Shown one piece after another: positions 1-9,881 of a stretch of DNA of 64,000 bases. The notes under the pieces were generated by a model, which worked only from the letters and a program-made list of their open reading frames with translations, had not been told where the DNA came from and searched no databases. Position numbers and translations under genes: made by a program. The number at the start of each line of letters is the position of its first letter. Within the stretch, counting starts at the first letter, position 1. Source of the stretch: JANMDU01 sp031418715 (lineage in GTDB: Bacteria > Pseudomonadota > Gammaproteobacteria > Burkholderiales > Burkholderiaceae_C); contig JANOJL010000049.1 of assembly GCA_031418715.1 (NCBI GenBank), positions 1-64,000 of the forward strand. The letters are read 5' to 3'.

Positions 1-2284
1 CGGCAACGGCGGCAGCGCAACCGTCACCACCATCCAAGTGTTCGTGCCAGGCGCGGCCACGGGCACCACGATCACCGGAACGGCCACGGTGGCCACCAGC
101 ACGCCAGAGGTCACCACCAACAACAACACCAGCAGTGACATTCTTGGGGTTTTGCTGGGCGATGTGAGTATTGCGCTTTTAGTGCCGAACAGCGCGAGTC
201 CAGCACAAGTTATAACCGCAACAATTGTGGTTACTAACAACGGCACAGCACTCGCGCAATCGTTGACAGCCGTTCTGACGTTACCAAATGGTTCAATCGC
301 AACTGTGACGCTTGCTTCTACGACTTTGGCGCCGGGTGCCACCACCAGCGGTATCGTGACCTACACGGTGCCGGCAGCGCAAACAACCACGATGACGTGG
401 AGTGCGAAGGTAGCTACCACGACACCTGAGACGACCACGGCGAATAATGTAGCAACTGGAACCACAACGGTTGTGAAAGTCTTTAATGCATCAGTATCTG
501 GACGAGTCTGGCTCGACAGTAACAGTGATAAGGCATATACATCAGGTACGGATGTTGATTTGAGTGGCTGGAAGGTTGAGCTACTGCAAGGCGGAATGGT
601 TGTAGGGACAGCGACCACAGGAGCCAATGGCACATACACCCTTCCGAATCAAGTGCCTGGCAGTGGCTACTCAATTCGTTTCCGTAATCCGTTCGGAAAT
701 GTTGTAACAGCAACACCTTTGAACCAGTCCTCTATCGCAGACTCTGGCTTGCCTGGGCGTACATCTACGGGCGTCACAAATAACCAGTTGACCGGAACAT
801 TAGTGATCTCGGGTGCGATCGACAACGTGACTCTGTATGCCGGCGATAACATTGCAGAACAGAATCTGCCTATCGATCCAGCCGGTGTGGTTTATGACTC
901 CGTGTCTAGAACCATCTTGTTCAATGCCAGCGTAACGCTGGTGTTTGAAGGCGCCGGCTTTAATCCAGCCGTGCATCTATTGCCCTTGTTCCCAGGAGAT
1001 GTTCCTACGGGTGTACAACCAGGTATCTATCAATTCGTGCTGAATCCTGGGGCCCCTAGTGGCGTATACAGACTCGAAGTCACTGCTCCGCCCGGCTATG
1101 CGGCAGGCCCAGCCGTGCAGGGTGGCGTTGCGGCGACGGGTGTATCGCCGGGTACACCAGGTGTAGCAGCTGGAGGGGTTTACACGCCACCAACGACGCT
1201 CGCTTTTGTCAATGTGCAGCCGCAAGCAGGTGCACCAGCGGCGGCCATCACGGGAGCTTCCGCCGTGAATACCAACGGCACACAGTATTTCTTGCGCTTC
1301 AATCTATTCCCAGGAGTTGCCAACGTCTTCCACAACCATATTCCGCTTGACCCGATCGCCAGTGGCGCACTCCTAGTGAGCAAAGTGGGTGATAAATCGG
1401 TTGCTGAGGTGGGTGATTCCGTGCGTTACTTCATCCGTATGCGCAATACCACGGCAGGTCCGATTGCTGGAGTCCAGTTGGAAGACTTGCTACCCGCAGG
1501 CTTCCGATACATCCCTGGCACTTCACGGTTGAACAACAATGTGTTGGCTGATCCTGCCGGTGGTGTGGGTCGCGCCTTGACCTTCAATATCGGCTCTGCC
1601 GGCGCGATTCCTGCCAACACCACGTGGGAGCTGAGCTACTTCGTGCGGCTCGGTGTCGGTTCGCAGCAAGGCGATGGGATCAACCGCGCGACGGCTGTGT
1701 TCCAAGGCGTCAACGCTCCTGTACGCTCCAACACCGCGCTGTTCCGCGTTCGTGTGGAAGGCGGAGTGTTCAGTAACGACGGCTGTATCGTAGGCAAGGT
1801 ATATGTGGATTGCGATGGCAATTTTGTGCAAAACAACGAAAGCGGTTCACGCGAACTCGATATTCCCGGCGTGCGGCTGATCATGCTCGACGGCACGCAG
1901 ATCATCACCGACAGCGAAGGCAAGTACAGTATCTGCGGCGTGAAAGCCCAGACGCATGTGATCAAGGTGGATCGCACCACGTTGCCAAAGGGCTCGCGTC
2001 TTATGCCATCTTCCAACCGCAATGCGGGTGTGGGCGACAGTCTGTTTGTGGACCTCAAAGGTGGTGAGCTGGCGCGTGCTGACTTCATTGAAGGCTCCTG
2101 CTCACCCGAGGTGCTTGATCAGGTCAAGGCGCGCCGTGCGCAGGGCAATATCCTCGCACCCGAAAAAGAAACGCCCGCTGATTTGAGGATTGACAACCGA
2201 CCTGCGCAAGCCGAGCAGCAAATTCTGCCCAGCTTGCGGCCTGAAGCAACGCCCCCGGCTAACACGGGAGGTCAAAAGCCATGA
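1..2284 (+). CDS. DUF11/SdrD-B repeat surface protein (5' partial)
   Basis: The reading frame is open from the first base (first full codon at base 2), so the N-terminus and any signal peptide lie upstream. About 760 residues are visible. In order they show Thr/Ala/Val-rich CARDB/DUF11-like beta-sandwich repeats (bases ~2-480), a Cna_B/SdrD_B-type domain beginning SGRVWLDSNSD (~490-700), a DUF11 domain with DSVRYFIRMRNTTAG and LEDLLPAGFRY (~1370-1750), a second SdrD_B-like domain with GKVYVDCDGNF and SEGKYSICGV (~1785-2000), and a Pro/Gln-rich tail. This architecture is typical of secreted or surface proteins. The stop overlaps the next start (ATGA), which suggests translational coupling to the barrel gene. 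Function is unknown; adhesion or a surface-layer role is inference. Confidence 0.8.
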   Translation, partial: GNGGSATVTTIQVFVPGAATGTTITGTATVATSTPEVTTNNNTSSDILGVLLGDVSIALLVPNSASPAQVITATIVVTNNGTALAQSLTAVLTLPNGSIATVTLASTTLAPGATTSGIVTYTVPAAQTTTMTWSAKVATTTPETTTANNVATGTTTVVKVFNASVSGRVWLDSNSDKAYTSGTDVDLSGWKVELLQGGMVVGTATTGANGTYTLPNQVPGSGYSIRFRNPFGNVVTATPLNQSSIADSGLPGRTSTGVTNNQLTGTLVISGAIDNVTLYAGDNIAEQNLPIDPAGVVYDSVSRTILFNASVTLVFEGAGFNPAVHLLPLFPGDVPTGVQPGIYQFVLNPGAPSGVYRLEVTAPPGYAAGPAVQGGVAATGVSPGTPGVAAGGVYTPPTTLAFVNVQPQAGAPAAAITGASAVNTNGTQYFLRFNLFPGVANVFHNHIPLDPIASGALLVSKVGDKSVAEVGDSVRYFIRMRNTTAGPIAGVQLEDLLPAGFRYIPGTSRLNNNVLADPAGGVGRALTFNIGSAGAIPANTTWELSYFVRLGVGSQQGDGINRATAVFQGVNAPVRSNTALFRVRVEGGVFSNDGCIVGKVYVDCDGNFVQNNESGSRELDIPGVRLIMLDGTQIITDSEGKYSICGVKAQTHVIKVDRTTLPKGSRLMPSSNRNAGVGDSLFVDLKGGELARADFIEGSCSPEVLDQVKARRAQGNILAPEKETPADLRIDNRPAQAEQQILPSLRPEATPPANTGGQKP

Positions 2285-5200
2285 CAAGACGCACGAACAG
2301 CTGCAAGCCCCGCATAACGCTGCCCGTAGCGCGCCAAGTAGCGCAGGCCTTGCTGCCCCAGTGGTGCGAGCAACTGCGCTTCACGCCAGTTGCACTGGCA
2401 ATTGCTATGCTTCCAGCCATAGCATGGGCGCAGCCAGCACCGGCCACCAACACCGCAGCCACGAGTGCCGATGTGTTGGATGCCAAATCCCTTTTTGAGA
2501 CAGGCGGGCAGGCTGATATCGGCCCGCGTCCGTTTAACTCTTTCCTTTCCCGCTTGGCTTCGCCAGTGGACAAAATCAAGCTCGAATCTCCCGCAGACAA
2601 TTTGCCTGCCGATGGCGTGGGCAACACGGACATTCGTTTGCAACTGCTCGGCAGCAATGGCCAGCCTTTGCAAGGCGAGCAGTTGGTGACGATTGAAGTC
2701 AATGGTGGTGCGCGTATCTTGCTGCCGGGGAGATTAACCAGCGAATCTGGCGCTGATCGCGGTGATGTGGACCGTATTACTCCCGGCATTCAGGCCAAAG
2801 TGGCGAACGGCATTTTGAGCTTCAAGCTGATTGCACCGTATCAGCCCGAGGCCGTTACAGTCCGCGTGAGCGTGCGCGGCGTGAGCGAGAGCATCGTGGT
2901 GCGCTATGTGCCTGATCTGCGTGAGATGGTGGCTGTGGGTTTGATCGAAGGCCGTTTACGCTCAGACAAGTTTGACCCTAAAACCATCGTACCCGTGCGT
3001 GAGAACGACGGCTTTGAAGAAGAGCTCAAGGGTTTTTCCAAAGACTTCAATGGTGGGAGCTCCAATTTTGGCGCACGTGCTGCGATGTATCTCAAAGGTA
3101 AGGTTAAAGGTGACTACTTGCTGACCATGGCTTATGACTCTGACAAAGATACTCGTAAGCAGTTGTTTGAGACGATTGACCCAAATGCCTTTTATCCTGT
3201 CTATGGCGATTCCAGCCTCAAAACAAAAGATGCACAAAGTACGGGCAAGCTTTACGTGCGTATCGATAAAAACCGCAGCTATTTGCTCTGGGGCGACTAC
3301 ACCACGCAAGACGCCAATCCTGCGCGTCGCCTGAGTCAATATAACCGCACCTTGCCTGGCCTGCGCGGTCATTATGAAGAAGGCAATACGGTCATCAACA
3401 CCTTCGTGGCGCAAGAAAGCTTTAAGCAAGTGGTCGATGAATTCCCTGCGCGTGGCGTGTCTGGGCCTTATTCTGTTTCCAATCCGAATGGCATCAAAGG
3501 CACGGAGCGTGTCGAGATACTCGTTCGCAAGCGCGATCAAACCTCGGTGATTCTCAAAGTCACGCCGTTGGCGCGCGAAGTTGATTATGAATTTGAGCCT
3601 TTCAATGGCCAAATACTCTTCCGAGCTCCTGTGCCGAGCGTAGACGACCAGCTCAACCCGGTATCGATTCGTGTGAACTACGAAGTGGAGCAGGGCGGCA
3701 AACGTTTCTTCATCTACGGTGCGGATGCGCAATACAAGCTGTCTGATCGCCTCACACTTGGCGCAGCAGTGGCCAAAGACAACAACCCCGCCACGGGTCA
3801 AACCATCGTCGGTGCGAATCTGGTACTCAAACTCAGCAAAAACACCGAAGTCGTGGCTGAGCTTGCTCGCTCTAAGAGCTTGGTGAACACCGATCCCAAT
3901 GGTTTTAATACCAACAACAGTGCAAACTTTATCGGCAAGTCGGGCGAGGTAGATGGCAATGCGGTGCGCGTGGCGATTCTCCATGCAGATGATCAGTTGA
4001 AAGCCAATGCTTACGTGCAGCGCGCCGACCATGATTTCAACAACGCCTCCAGTGGTCTCACGGGCGGCAAACAAGAGCTCGGCGGCGCAGTCACTTACAA
4101 AGCCACAGAAATACTCACCATCACAACTGATGCGCAGCGCTCGCAAGACAAAATCAACGGCAGTAAAAATCAATCAGCTTCGTTCGCAGCAGACCTCAAG
4201 CTCACAGATCGCCTGACGATTGGTGGTGGTGTGCGCCGCGTCGAGCAAAACGCGATCAGTGCAGCGCAACAAACAGTCAACAATTGCCTGAACACTTCCA
4301 GCATCTACACAGGCGCGGTGTCTGGCTACAACACGGGCTACGGCATCAGCCAGGTGGGTAATCAGCAGATTGATCCAGCCACAGGCTTACCTGTGATCTG
4401 CAACACAGCCATCAACCCCGTGGCTGCACCGGCGCAAGCTCTGGATCGTAATTCCGTCTTCTTGCGCGCAGGCTACAAAGCCACGGACAGGCTCACACTC
4501 GATGGCGAGTTGCAAAACATCACGGGCACTGATCCTGTCAGCACAGCCAAGCTCGGTCTGCGCTACGCCGCCACAAAGAATGTAGATTTGACGGCTGAAA
4601 TGCAGCGCGAATTTGGCGGAACAAACAACGATCTTTACCGCCTGGGCGCTGACTGGCGCGTGGCTGAGAAAACACGGTTGTATTCGCGCTATGAATATGC
4701 CCACACCTACAGCGCTAACTACGGCCTAGGTATCGGCCCGCTCTCACGCGCCTTCGCGCTGGGTGTGGATACGCAATACATGCAAGACGGCTCGCTCTTC
4801 AGCGAATACCGCCTAAATGACAGCGCTTCGGGCAAAACCATCCAAAACGCGATTGGGCTGCGCAATGGTTGGAATGTGGCCGAAGGCCTGCGCCTGCAAA
4901 CCAGTATTGAGCGTATCAACAGCACAAGCGGCAACTCGACCGCCTTGAGCCTTGGCGCTGAATACACTGCCAACCCCCTGTGGAAGGGTTCGAGCCGCAT
5001 TCAATGGCGCGGCGACAGAGACAACACCAATTGGCTTTTCACGGCTAGCGTTGCCCGCAAACTGGATCGCGATTGGACCTTGCTCGCGCGTGAGTATTAC
5101 AACCGCATCGATCCAAAAAACGGCACGGCTGATACACGCCAAAATCGTTTCCAAGTCGGCTTCGCCCTCCGCCCGGTGGACAACAACAAGTTTGATGCAC

Positions 5201-5730
5201 TCGGCCTGTTTGAACAAAAGTCTGACAAGTCGCTTGACAAAGACAGCGACACGCAAATCATCAGCTTGCGTGCGAACTACCATCCTTCGCGACCTTGGTG
5301 GGTGACCGGTCGTTTTGCCTACAAGCGTGTGAACGAATTGCTGCTTGGTACGGTGAACGATTCGTACGATGCCTCCTTGATTGGTGGCCGCATCACCTAT
5401 GACGTGACCAACCGCTGGAGCGTCGGCGCGATTACCACGCTGCTGGTGGGCAAAGGCGGTGCGCGCCAATATGCCTACGGCGTTGAAGTGGGCTACACAG
5501 TGATGGACAACCTCATTGTCGGCTTGGGCTACAACTGGCGCGGCTTCCGCGACGACGATTTGACCGGCAGCGATTACACCAACCGGGGTTGGGTGCTCAA
5601 TGTGCGCTACAAGTTTGACGAAGACCTGTTCAAAGGTTCAGATACCCGCGTCAACCGCACCGTCAACCCCCAAGGCTCACCCGCCATCGGCACAGGCGCT
5701 GCGCCTGCCAATTCTGTGAATCCGAAATGA
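2281..5730 (+). CDS. Outer-membrane beta-barrel with N-terminal Ig-like (Big_1) domain
   Basis: A protein of 1149 aa. The signal peptide has an unusually long n-region (about 34 residues) before the hydrophobic stretch VALAIAMLPAIAWA, with likely cleavage after residue 50. Residues ~97-210 resemble a bacterial Ig-like group 1 domain (PADNLPADGVGNTDIRLQL, then ITIEV-like strands). Residues ~230-1110 alternate polar and aromatic residues in many short strands (RLTLGAAVAKD, GWVLNVRYKF) as in a large outer-membrane barrel. I see no TonB box or plug domain, so it does not look like a classical TonB receptor. It overlaps the DUF11 gene by 4 bp and is followed by an OmpA lipoprotein. It could export or anchor the upstream protein; this is inferred from context only. 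Confidence 0.72.
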   Translation: MTRRTNSCKPRITLPVARQVAQALLPQWCEQLRFTPVALAIAMLPAIAWAQPAPATNTAATSADVLDAKSLFETGGQADIGPRPFNSFLSRLASPVDKIKLESPADNLPADGVGNTDIRLQLLGSNGQPLQGEQLVTIEVNGGARILLPGRLTSESGADRGDVDRITPGIQAKVANGILSFKLIAPYQPEAVTVRVSVRGVSESIVVRYVPDLREMVAVGLIEGRLRSDKFDPKTIVPVRENDGFEEELKGFSKDFNGGSSNFGARAAMYLKGKVKGDYLLTMAYDSDKDTRKQLFETIDPNAFYPVYGDSSLKTKDAQSTGKLYVRIDKNRSYLLWGDYTTQDANPARRLSQYNRTLPGLRGHYEEGNTVINTFVAQESFKQVVDEFPARGVSGPYSVSNPNGIKGTERVEILVRKRDQTSVILKVTPLAREVDYEFEPFNGQILFRAPVPSVDDQLNPVSIRVNYEVEQGGKRFFIYGADAQYKLSDRLTLGAAVAKDNNPATGQTIVGANLVLKLSKNTEVVAELARSKSLVNTDPNGFNTNNSANFIGKSGEVDGNAVRVAILHADDQLKANAYVQRADHDFNNASSGLTGGKQELGGAVTYKATEILTITTDAQRSQDKINGSKNQSASFAADLKLTDRLTIGGGVRRVEQNAISAAQQTVNNCLNTSSIYTGAVSGYNTGYGISQVGNQQIDPATGLPVICNTAINPVAAPAQALDRNSVFLRAGYKATDRLTLDGELQNITGTDPVSTAKLGLRYAATKNVDLTAEMQREFGGTNNDLYRLGADWRVAEKTRLYSRYEYAHTYSANYGLGIGPLSRAFALGVDTQYMQDGSLFSEYRLNDSASGKTIQNAIGLRNGWNVAEGLRLQTSIERINSTSGNSTALSLGAEYTANPLWKGSSRIQWRGDRDNTNWLFTASVARKLDRDWTLLAREYYNRIDPKNGTADTRQNRFQVGFALRPVDNNKFDALGLFEQKSDKSLDKDSDTQIISLRANYHPSRPWWVTGRFAYKRVNELLLGTVNDSYDASLIGGRITYDVTNRWSVGAITTLLVGKGGARQYAYGVEVGYTVMDNLIVGLGYNWRGFRDDDLTGSDYTNRGWVLNVRYKFDEDLFKGSDTRVNRTVNPQGSPAIGTGAAPANSVNPK

Positions 5731-5768
5731 TCCCGCAATTTCGCAGCCAACCGTTTAAGAGGCTTGCC

Positions 5769-6869
5769 ATGAAACCGTTATTTTTATGCCTTTTTACATC
5801 ACTAGCTGTTATGGGGTGTGCGCAGACCGCTATCAAAAATGAAGCGCCCGGCCCTGCATCGCAAAGTACTGGCTTGGCCGTGCAGGAGCAGCGCATCACC
5901 GATGACAAGGTGCTCGCTGACCGCAAAACCATCGACGCTTTGCAGCAGCGTCTGCGCAAGTTGAATGAATCGGGCGTACTACAGAACAATTACCCGTTGG
6001 CCAAAGCTCAGTGCTGGCTAGACTCTGCCAAGACGCAGTATCACGAGAATGATCGCACTGGCTATATCGAAGAATCGCTCACCGAATCTCAGAAAATTAT
6101 TCAAACGCTAGAAGCCGACAAAACCGCCCGCGCTGGTTTTGAAACGCCGCTGATTGCCCGCAGCACGCGCCTGCGCGATGATCTCTGGCTCGAATTAGGC
6201 AAATACAAAAACAACGCCACCACACTCGCCTGCAATGCACGCACCGTCGCTTGCGCTGAAGTGCGCCTCGTGCGCGCAGGCCATGCTGAAGAGCAAACTG
6301 GCTGGCGTGCTGCCACACCGCATGTGATGATGGTGGAAGATGGCTTGCGCCGCGCTGGCGTGGAAGCGGCGAGTTGCGCGCAGCCGGTGGTGGCGCGTGC
6401 TGCTCCCGCCTCGTCTGCTGCGCAGGTCGTTGCATTGGCGCCTGTGTCTGTCGCCGCGCCTGCCGTGCGCGAAGTCAGTAAAGAAACCTTCGTCATCATG
6501 GCTGACACGCTCTTTAGATTTGACAAATCAGGTCGCGATGAAATGCTGCCCGGCGGTAAAGAACGCTTGAATGCAGTTGCTAACCGTTTGAAATCGTATG
6601 CATCGATTGCCACGCTGAATATCGCGGGCCACACAGATCGCTTGGGTTCGGACGAGTACAACAACCCACTCTCCCAGCGCCGCGCCGCCACTGTGTTGGA
6701 GCATCTTGGCTCACTTGGCGTGAAAGCCGCCAAGAGCGAAGCCGTGGGCAAAGGCGAGCGCGAGCCCGTGACCACGCAATGCAGCGACAAGCGACCACGC
6801 GCACAGCAAATCATCTGCTTGCAACCTGATCGCCGCGTGACGATTGAAGTCACGGGTGTGGTCAAGTAA
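5769..6869 (+). CDS. OmpA-family peptidoglycan-associated lipoprotein
   Basis: I chose the ATG at 5769 because AAGAGG stands 6 nt upstream and the product (366 aa) then begins MKPLFLCLFTSLAVMGC, a lipoprotein signal with a slightly non-canonical lipobox (VMGC). An in-frame ATG at 5727, overlapping the previous stop, would add 14 residues that spoil the signal. The middle is helical and Ala-rich. The C-terminal ~110 residues form an OmpA domain with ADTLFRFDKSG, the peptidoglycan-binding pattern AGHTDRLGSDEYNNPLSQRR, and a disulfide-sized Cys pair near the end. It is the last gene of the DUF11-barrel operon and probably ties the complex to the cell wall. Confidence 0.85.
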   Translation: MKPLFLCLFTSLAVMGCAQTAIKNEAPGPASQSTGLAVQEQRITDDKVLADRKTIDALQQRLRKLNESGVLQNNYPLAKAQCWLDSAKTQYHENDRTGYIEESLTESQKIIQTLEADKTARAGFETPLIARSTRLRDDLWLELGKYKNNATTLACNARTVACAEVRLVRAGHAEEQTGWRAATPHVMMVEDGLRRAGVEAASCAQPVVARAAPASSAAQVVALAPVSVAAPAVREVSKETFVIMADTLFRFDKSGRDEMLPGGKERLNAVANRLKSYASIATLNIAGHTDRLGSDEYNNPLSQRRAATVLEHLGSLGVKAAKSEAVGKGEREPVTTQCSDKRPRAQQIICLQPDRRVTIEVTGVVK

Positions 6870-6908
6870 ATCTCGTTGACGGTGCTTTTAGAAGCTGATT
6901 TTTAAGAT

Positions 6909-6964
6909 AAATCGGCCTCTACCCGTTATATTTCCTACACAACTTGCTATATTTTTAATAGTAA
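6909..6964 (+). repeat. Dispersed palindromic repeat, copy 1 (forward)
   Basis: This copy lies between the convergent OmpA and ppc genes. It shows the family layout: GCCTCTACCCGTTATA, a short spacer, then the A+T-rich palindromic end TGCTATATTTTTAATAG. It ends directly at the ppc stop codon. Confidence 0.8.
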
Positions 6965-9799
6965 CTATCCGGTGTTGCGCAGACCCGCAGCAATCCCGTT
7001 GATGCTGATATGAATGCCGCGCTGCACCTTTTCGTCTAAATCTTCGGGCTTCTTGCCAGCGCGGTAGCGGCGAATCAGTTCCACTTGCAAATGATGCAGC
7101 GGGTCAATGTAGGGGAAGCGATGTTGAATGCTTCGCGCTAGCGCTGCGTTGCTTGCCAAGCGCTTGCCTTCGCCGGTGATGAGCTGCAAAGCGCGGGTGG
7201 TGCGCTGCCATTCCGTCTCAATCTCAGTGAGAATTTTTTTGCGCAGTTTGGAATCAGGCACGAGCTCGGCATAGCGTGCTGCTAAAGACAAATCGCTTTT
7301 AGCGAGCACCATGTCCATGTTGGAGAGTAGGGTGCGAAAGAAAGGCCAATCGCGATACATTTTTTGTAGCAGCTTGCGCTGATCTTGTGCGGGCTTGTCG
7401 CCGTTTTCATTCAAAAACTGTTCCACCGCCGAGCCAAAGCCATACCAGCCTGGCAGCGTAGCGCGGCATTGCCCCCAACTGAAGCCCCAAGGAATCGCGC
7501 GCAGGTCTTCGATCTGTTGCGTGGCTTTGCGCGAAGCAGGGCGCGAGCCGATGTTGAGCCCTGCGATTTCTCTCAATGGCGTGGCAGCGAAGAAGAAATC
7601 CGTGAAGCCAGGCGTTTCATAGACCAAGTGGCGGTATGCACGCATGGACAACTGGGACAACACATTTGCTGCTTCCACAAAACTCTGAGGCGCTGCCTTT
7701 GTGGGCGTTAGCAGCGTGGCTTCTAAGGTGGCGGCCACCAGAGTTTCCAAGTTGCGGCGACCGATTTCTGGATTCGCGTATTTCGAGGCGATCACTTCGC
7801 CTTGCTCGGTGACGCGAATCTGGCCGCGTACCGTGCCCGGTGGCTGCGCGAGGATGGCTTGGTAGCTCGGGCCGCCACCGCGTCCCACCGTGCCGCCTCG
7901 GCCATGGAACATGCGCAGCGTGATGCCGTGAGAGACTTTGAGTTCGTCAAACAATTCCACGAGTGAAATCTCTGCGCGATACAGCTCCCAGTTGCTGGTG
8001 AAAATGCCACCATCTTTGTTGCTGTCGGAGTAGCCGAGCATGATGTCTTGCTCGGGAGAATCTTGCAACGCGCCTTCGTGCGCGGAGCGTTTGATCATCG
8101 CGGCGATGCCGGGCAAGGCATAAAACTCACGCATGATTGGCGCAGCGCTTTGCAGATCGGCAATCGTTTCAAAGAGCGGTACGACGATGAGTTCGGCGGT
8201 GGCATCTTCGTTCAACAGGCCGCGCATCAGCCCCGTTTCCTTTTGCAGCAGCAGCACTTCGAGCAAATCACTCACACTCTCGGTGTGGCTGATGATGTAG
8301 TGCAGGATGGCGGGCGCACCATAGCGCTGGCGGGCGCGTTTGGCAGCTTCAAAAATAGCCAACTCACTGCGAGTATGTTCGCTGTAATCGGCGTTGACCA
8401 CGCTCAGTGGGCGCGCATCATTGAGTAATTTCAAAAGTAAGCTGCGCTTCGCGGCTTCATCCAAAGAAGAATAATTGGCTTCAATCCGAGCTGTGTTCAA
8501 AAGTTCGACAATCACCTCTTCATGCTTGTCTGAGCTTTGCCGCAAATCAATCGTGGCCAGATGAAAACCAAACACTTGGACCGCACGCATCAGCGCCGTC
8601 AAGCGCATGCCCACGAGATGCGCGCCATTGGTCGCTTGCAGCGAGGCTTCAATCGTGCGCAGATCGGTGAGAAACTCGTTGCTGCTGAGGTAGGGGTTTT
8701 GTGGCGCAGCGGCATGGCGGGCGGCCTCTGTTCCAGTCAGATCTTGCAGCGTGGCAGCCAAGCGGGCATAGATGCCAATCAAGGCGCGGCGGTAGGGCTC
8801 GTCTTTGCGGTGTTCGCTGGTGTCTGGGCTGCGGGCGGCCAGCGCCTGCATCTCATCGCTCACGCCCACCAGCATGAGCGAAGTGGAGAGCTCTGCGCCT
8901 AAGAAATGCACCTCACGCAGATGGTGGCGCAGCGCGGTTTCGCTTTGGCGGCGCAGCGCCAGCTCCAAGGTAGCAGCGGTCACATTGGGGTTGCCATCGC
9001 GATCCCCGCCTATCCAATTACCCATGCGAAAAAAGGCTTCGTCGATCTTGCCCACGCGCTCTTCCACGTCTTCATAAAGCCGAGGAATTTCTTTGAGAAA
9101 GGTCGCTTCGAAATATGAGAGCGCATTTTCAATTTCATCGGCCACTTGGAGTTTGGTGTAACGCAGCAGGCGGGTTTGCCAGAGTTGGGTGATGCGGGCG
9201 CGCAGTTGGAGTTCAAGCGCAGATTTCTCGCGTGCTATTAAATCATGAGCATCGCGCGCAGAAAGAATAAGGGCAATCGCTCGTTCTGCATCCAAAATAC
9301 TTTTGCGCTGCACTTCGGTGGGGTGCGCAGTGAGTACGGGGGAGATATAGGCGCTTTTGAGCATCTTAGCGATGCTTTTTACCGTGTGGCCGCTGGCGCG
9401 CAGCCGCGCCATGGCGGCATCTAAGCTGCCGTCTTGCACATCACCGCGCCGCTCATGGATGGCGCGGCGGCGGATGTGATGGCGGTCTTCAGCCAAATTG
9501 GCCAAATGGCTGAAATAAGTGAAGGCGCGGATCACGCTCACGGTTTGCTCGTTGGACAGGGATTTGAGCAACTTCTTCATATCGCTCTCAGCTTGCGCAT
9601 CCGCGTGGCGGCGGTAAGCCACCGAGAGTTTGCGCACTTTTTCTACGATGTCATACACAGTCGCTCCCTCTTGCTCTCGTATCACATCGCCCAGAATTCG
9701 GCCAAGGAGGCGAATGTCTTCGATCAAAGGGCGATCTTTGTCTTTTTTGGAGTCAAGGGAGGCAGATGGTGGGAAGGCAGCGGTACTCATGCACAGCAT
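6965..9799 (-). CDS. ppc: Phosphoenolpyruvate carboxylase
   Basis: Makes oxaloacetate from phosphoenolpyruvate and bicarbonate, an anaplerotic step that refills the TCA cycle; cytoplasmic and Mg-dependent. The 944-aa product has the diagnostic motifs in order: the catalytic His stretch LTAHPTEVQRKS, GNWIGGDRDGNP, GYSDSNKDGG, FHGRGGTVGRGGGP, and the C-terminal end GIAAGLRNTG. Length is normal for bacterial enzymes. The start at 9799 (MLCMSTAAF) has no clear ribosome-binding site; the ATG at 9790 (MSTAAF) is equally possible. It is transcribed divergently from hemC. A bicarbonate transporter (sbtA, minus strand, 52143-53102) is in the same window, but the two are not linked. Confidence 0.97.
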   Translation of the reverse strand: MLCMSTAAFPPSASLDSKKDKDRPLIEDIRLLGRILGDVIREQEGATVYDIVEKVRKLSVAYRRHADAQAESDMKKLLKSLSNEQTVSVIRAFTYFSHLANLAEDRHHIRRRAIHERRGDVQDGSLDAAMARLRASGHTVKSIAKMLKSAYISPVLTAHPTEVQRKSILDAERAIALILSARDAHDLIAREKSALELQLRARITQLWQTRLLRYTKLQVADEIENALSYFEATFLKEIPRLYEDVEERVGKIDEAFFRMGNWIGGDRDGNPNVTAATLELALRRQSETALRHHLREVHFLGAELSTSLMLVGVSDEMQALAARSPDTSEHRKDEPYRRALIGIYARLAATLQDLTGTEAARHAAAPQNPYLSSNEFLTDLRTIEASLQATNGAHLVGMRLTALMRAVQVFGFHLATIDLRQSSDKHEEVIVELLNTARIEANYSSLDEAAKRSLLLKLLNDARPLSVVNADYSEHTRSELAIFEAAKRARQRYGAPAILHYIISHTESVSDLLEVLLLQKETGLMRGLLNEDATAELIVVPLFETIADLQSAAPIMREFYALPGIAAMIKRSAHEGALQDSPEQDIMLGYSDSNKDGGIFTSNWELYRAEISLVELFDELKVSHGITLRMFHGRGGTVGRGGGPSYQAILAQPPGTVRGQIRVTEQGEVIASKYANPEIGRRNLETLVAATLEATLLTPTKAAPQSFVEAANVLSQLSMRAYRHLVYETPGFTDFFFAATPLREIAGLNIGSRPASRKATQQIEDLRAIPWGFSWGQCRATLPGWYGFGSAVEQFLNENGDKPAQDQRKLLQKMYRDWPFFRTLLSNMDMVLAKSDLSLAARYAELVPDSKLRKKILTEIETEWQRTTRALQLITGEGKRLASNAALARSIQHRFPYIDPLHHLQVELIRRYRAGKKPEDLDEKVQRGIHISINGIAAGLRNTG

Positions 9800-9815
9800 G
9801 CTAGCATCGAAGACA

Positions 9816-9865
9816 GGGCATTCATTACATGACGGTTACGCTTGTGTTGAACAATGAGAATGCCC
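9816..9865. promoter_or_regulatory. Inverted repeat in the ppc/hemC divergent region
   Basis: Perfect 8-bp arms GGGCATTC (9816-9823) and GAATGCCC (9858-9865) face each other across 34 nt in the only intergenic space between ppc and hemC. It could be an operator or chance; no regulator can be named. Confidence 0.3.
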
Positions 9866-9881
9866 GCTACTCCCCAAATTT

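Noticed and set aside
2962..4173. A 403-codon minus-strand reading frame inside the barrel gene
   Set aside because: It lies wholly inside a well-supported plus-strand gene, has no recognisable motifs and reads as a shadow of the biased codon use of the real gene.
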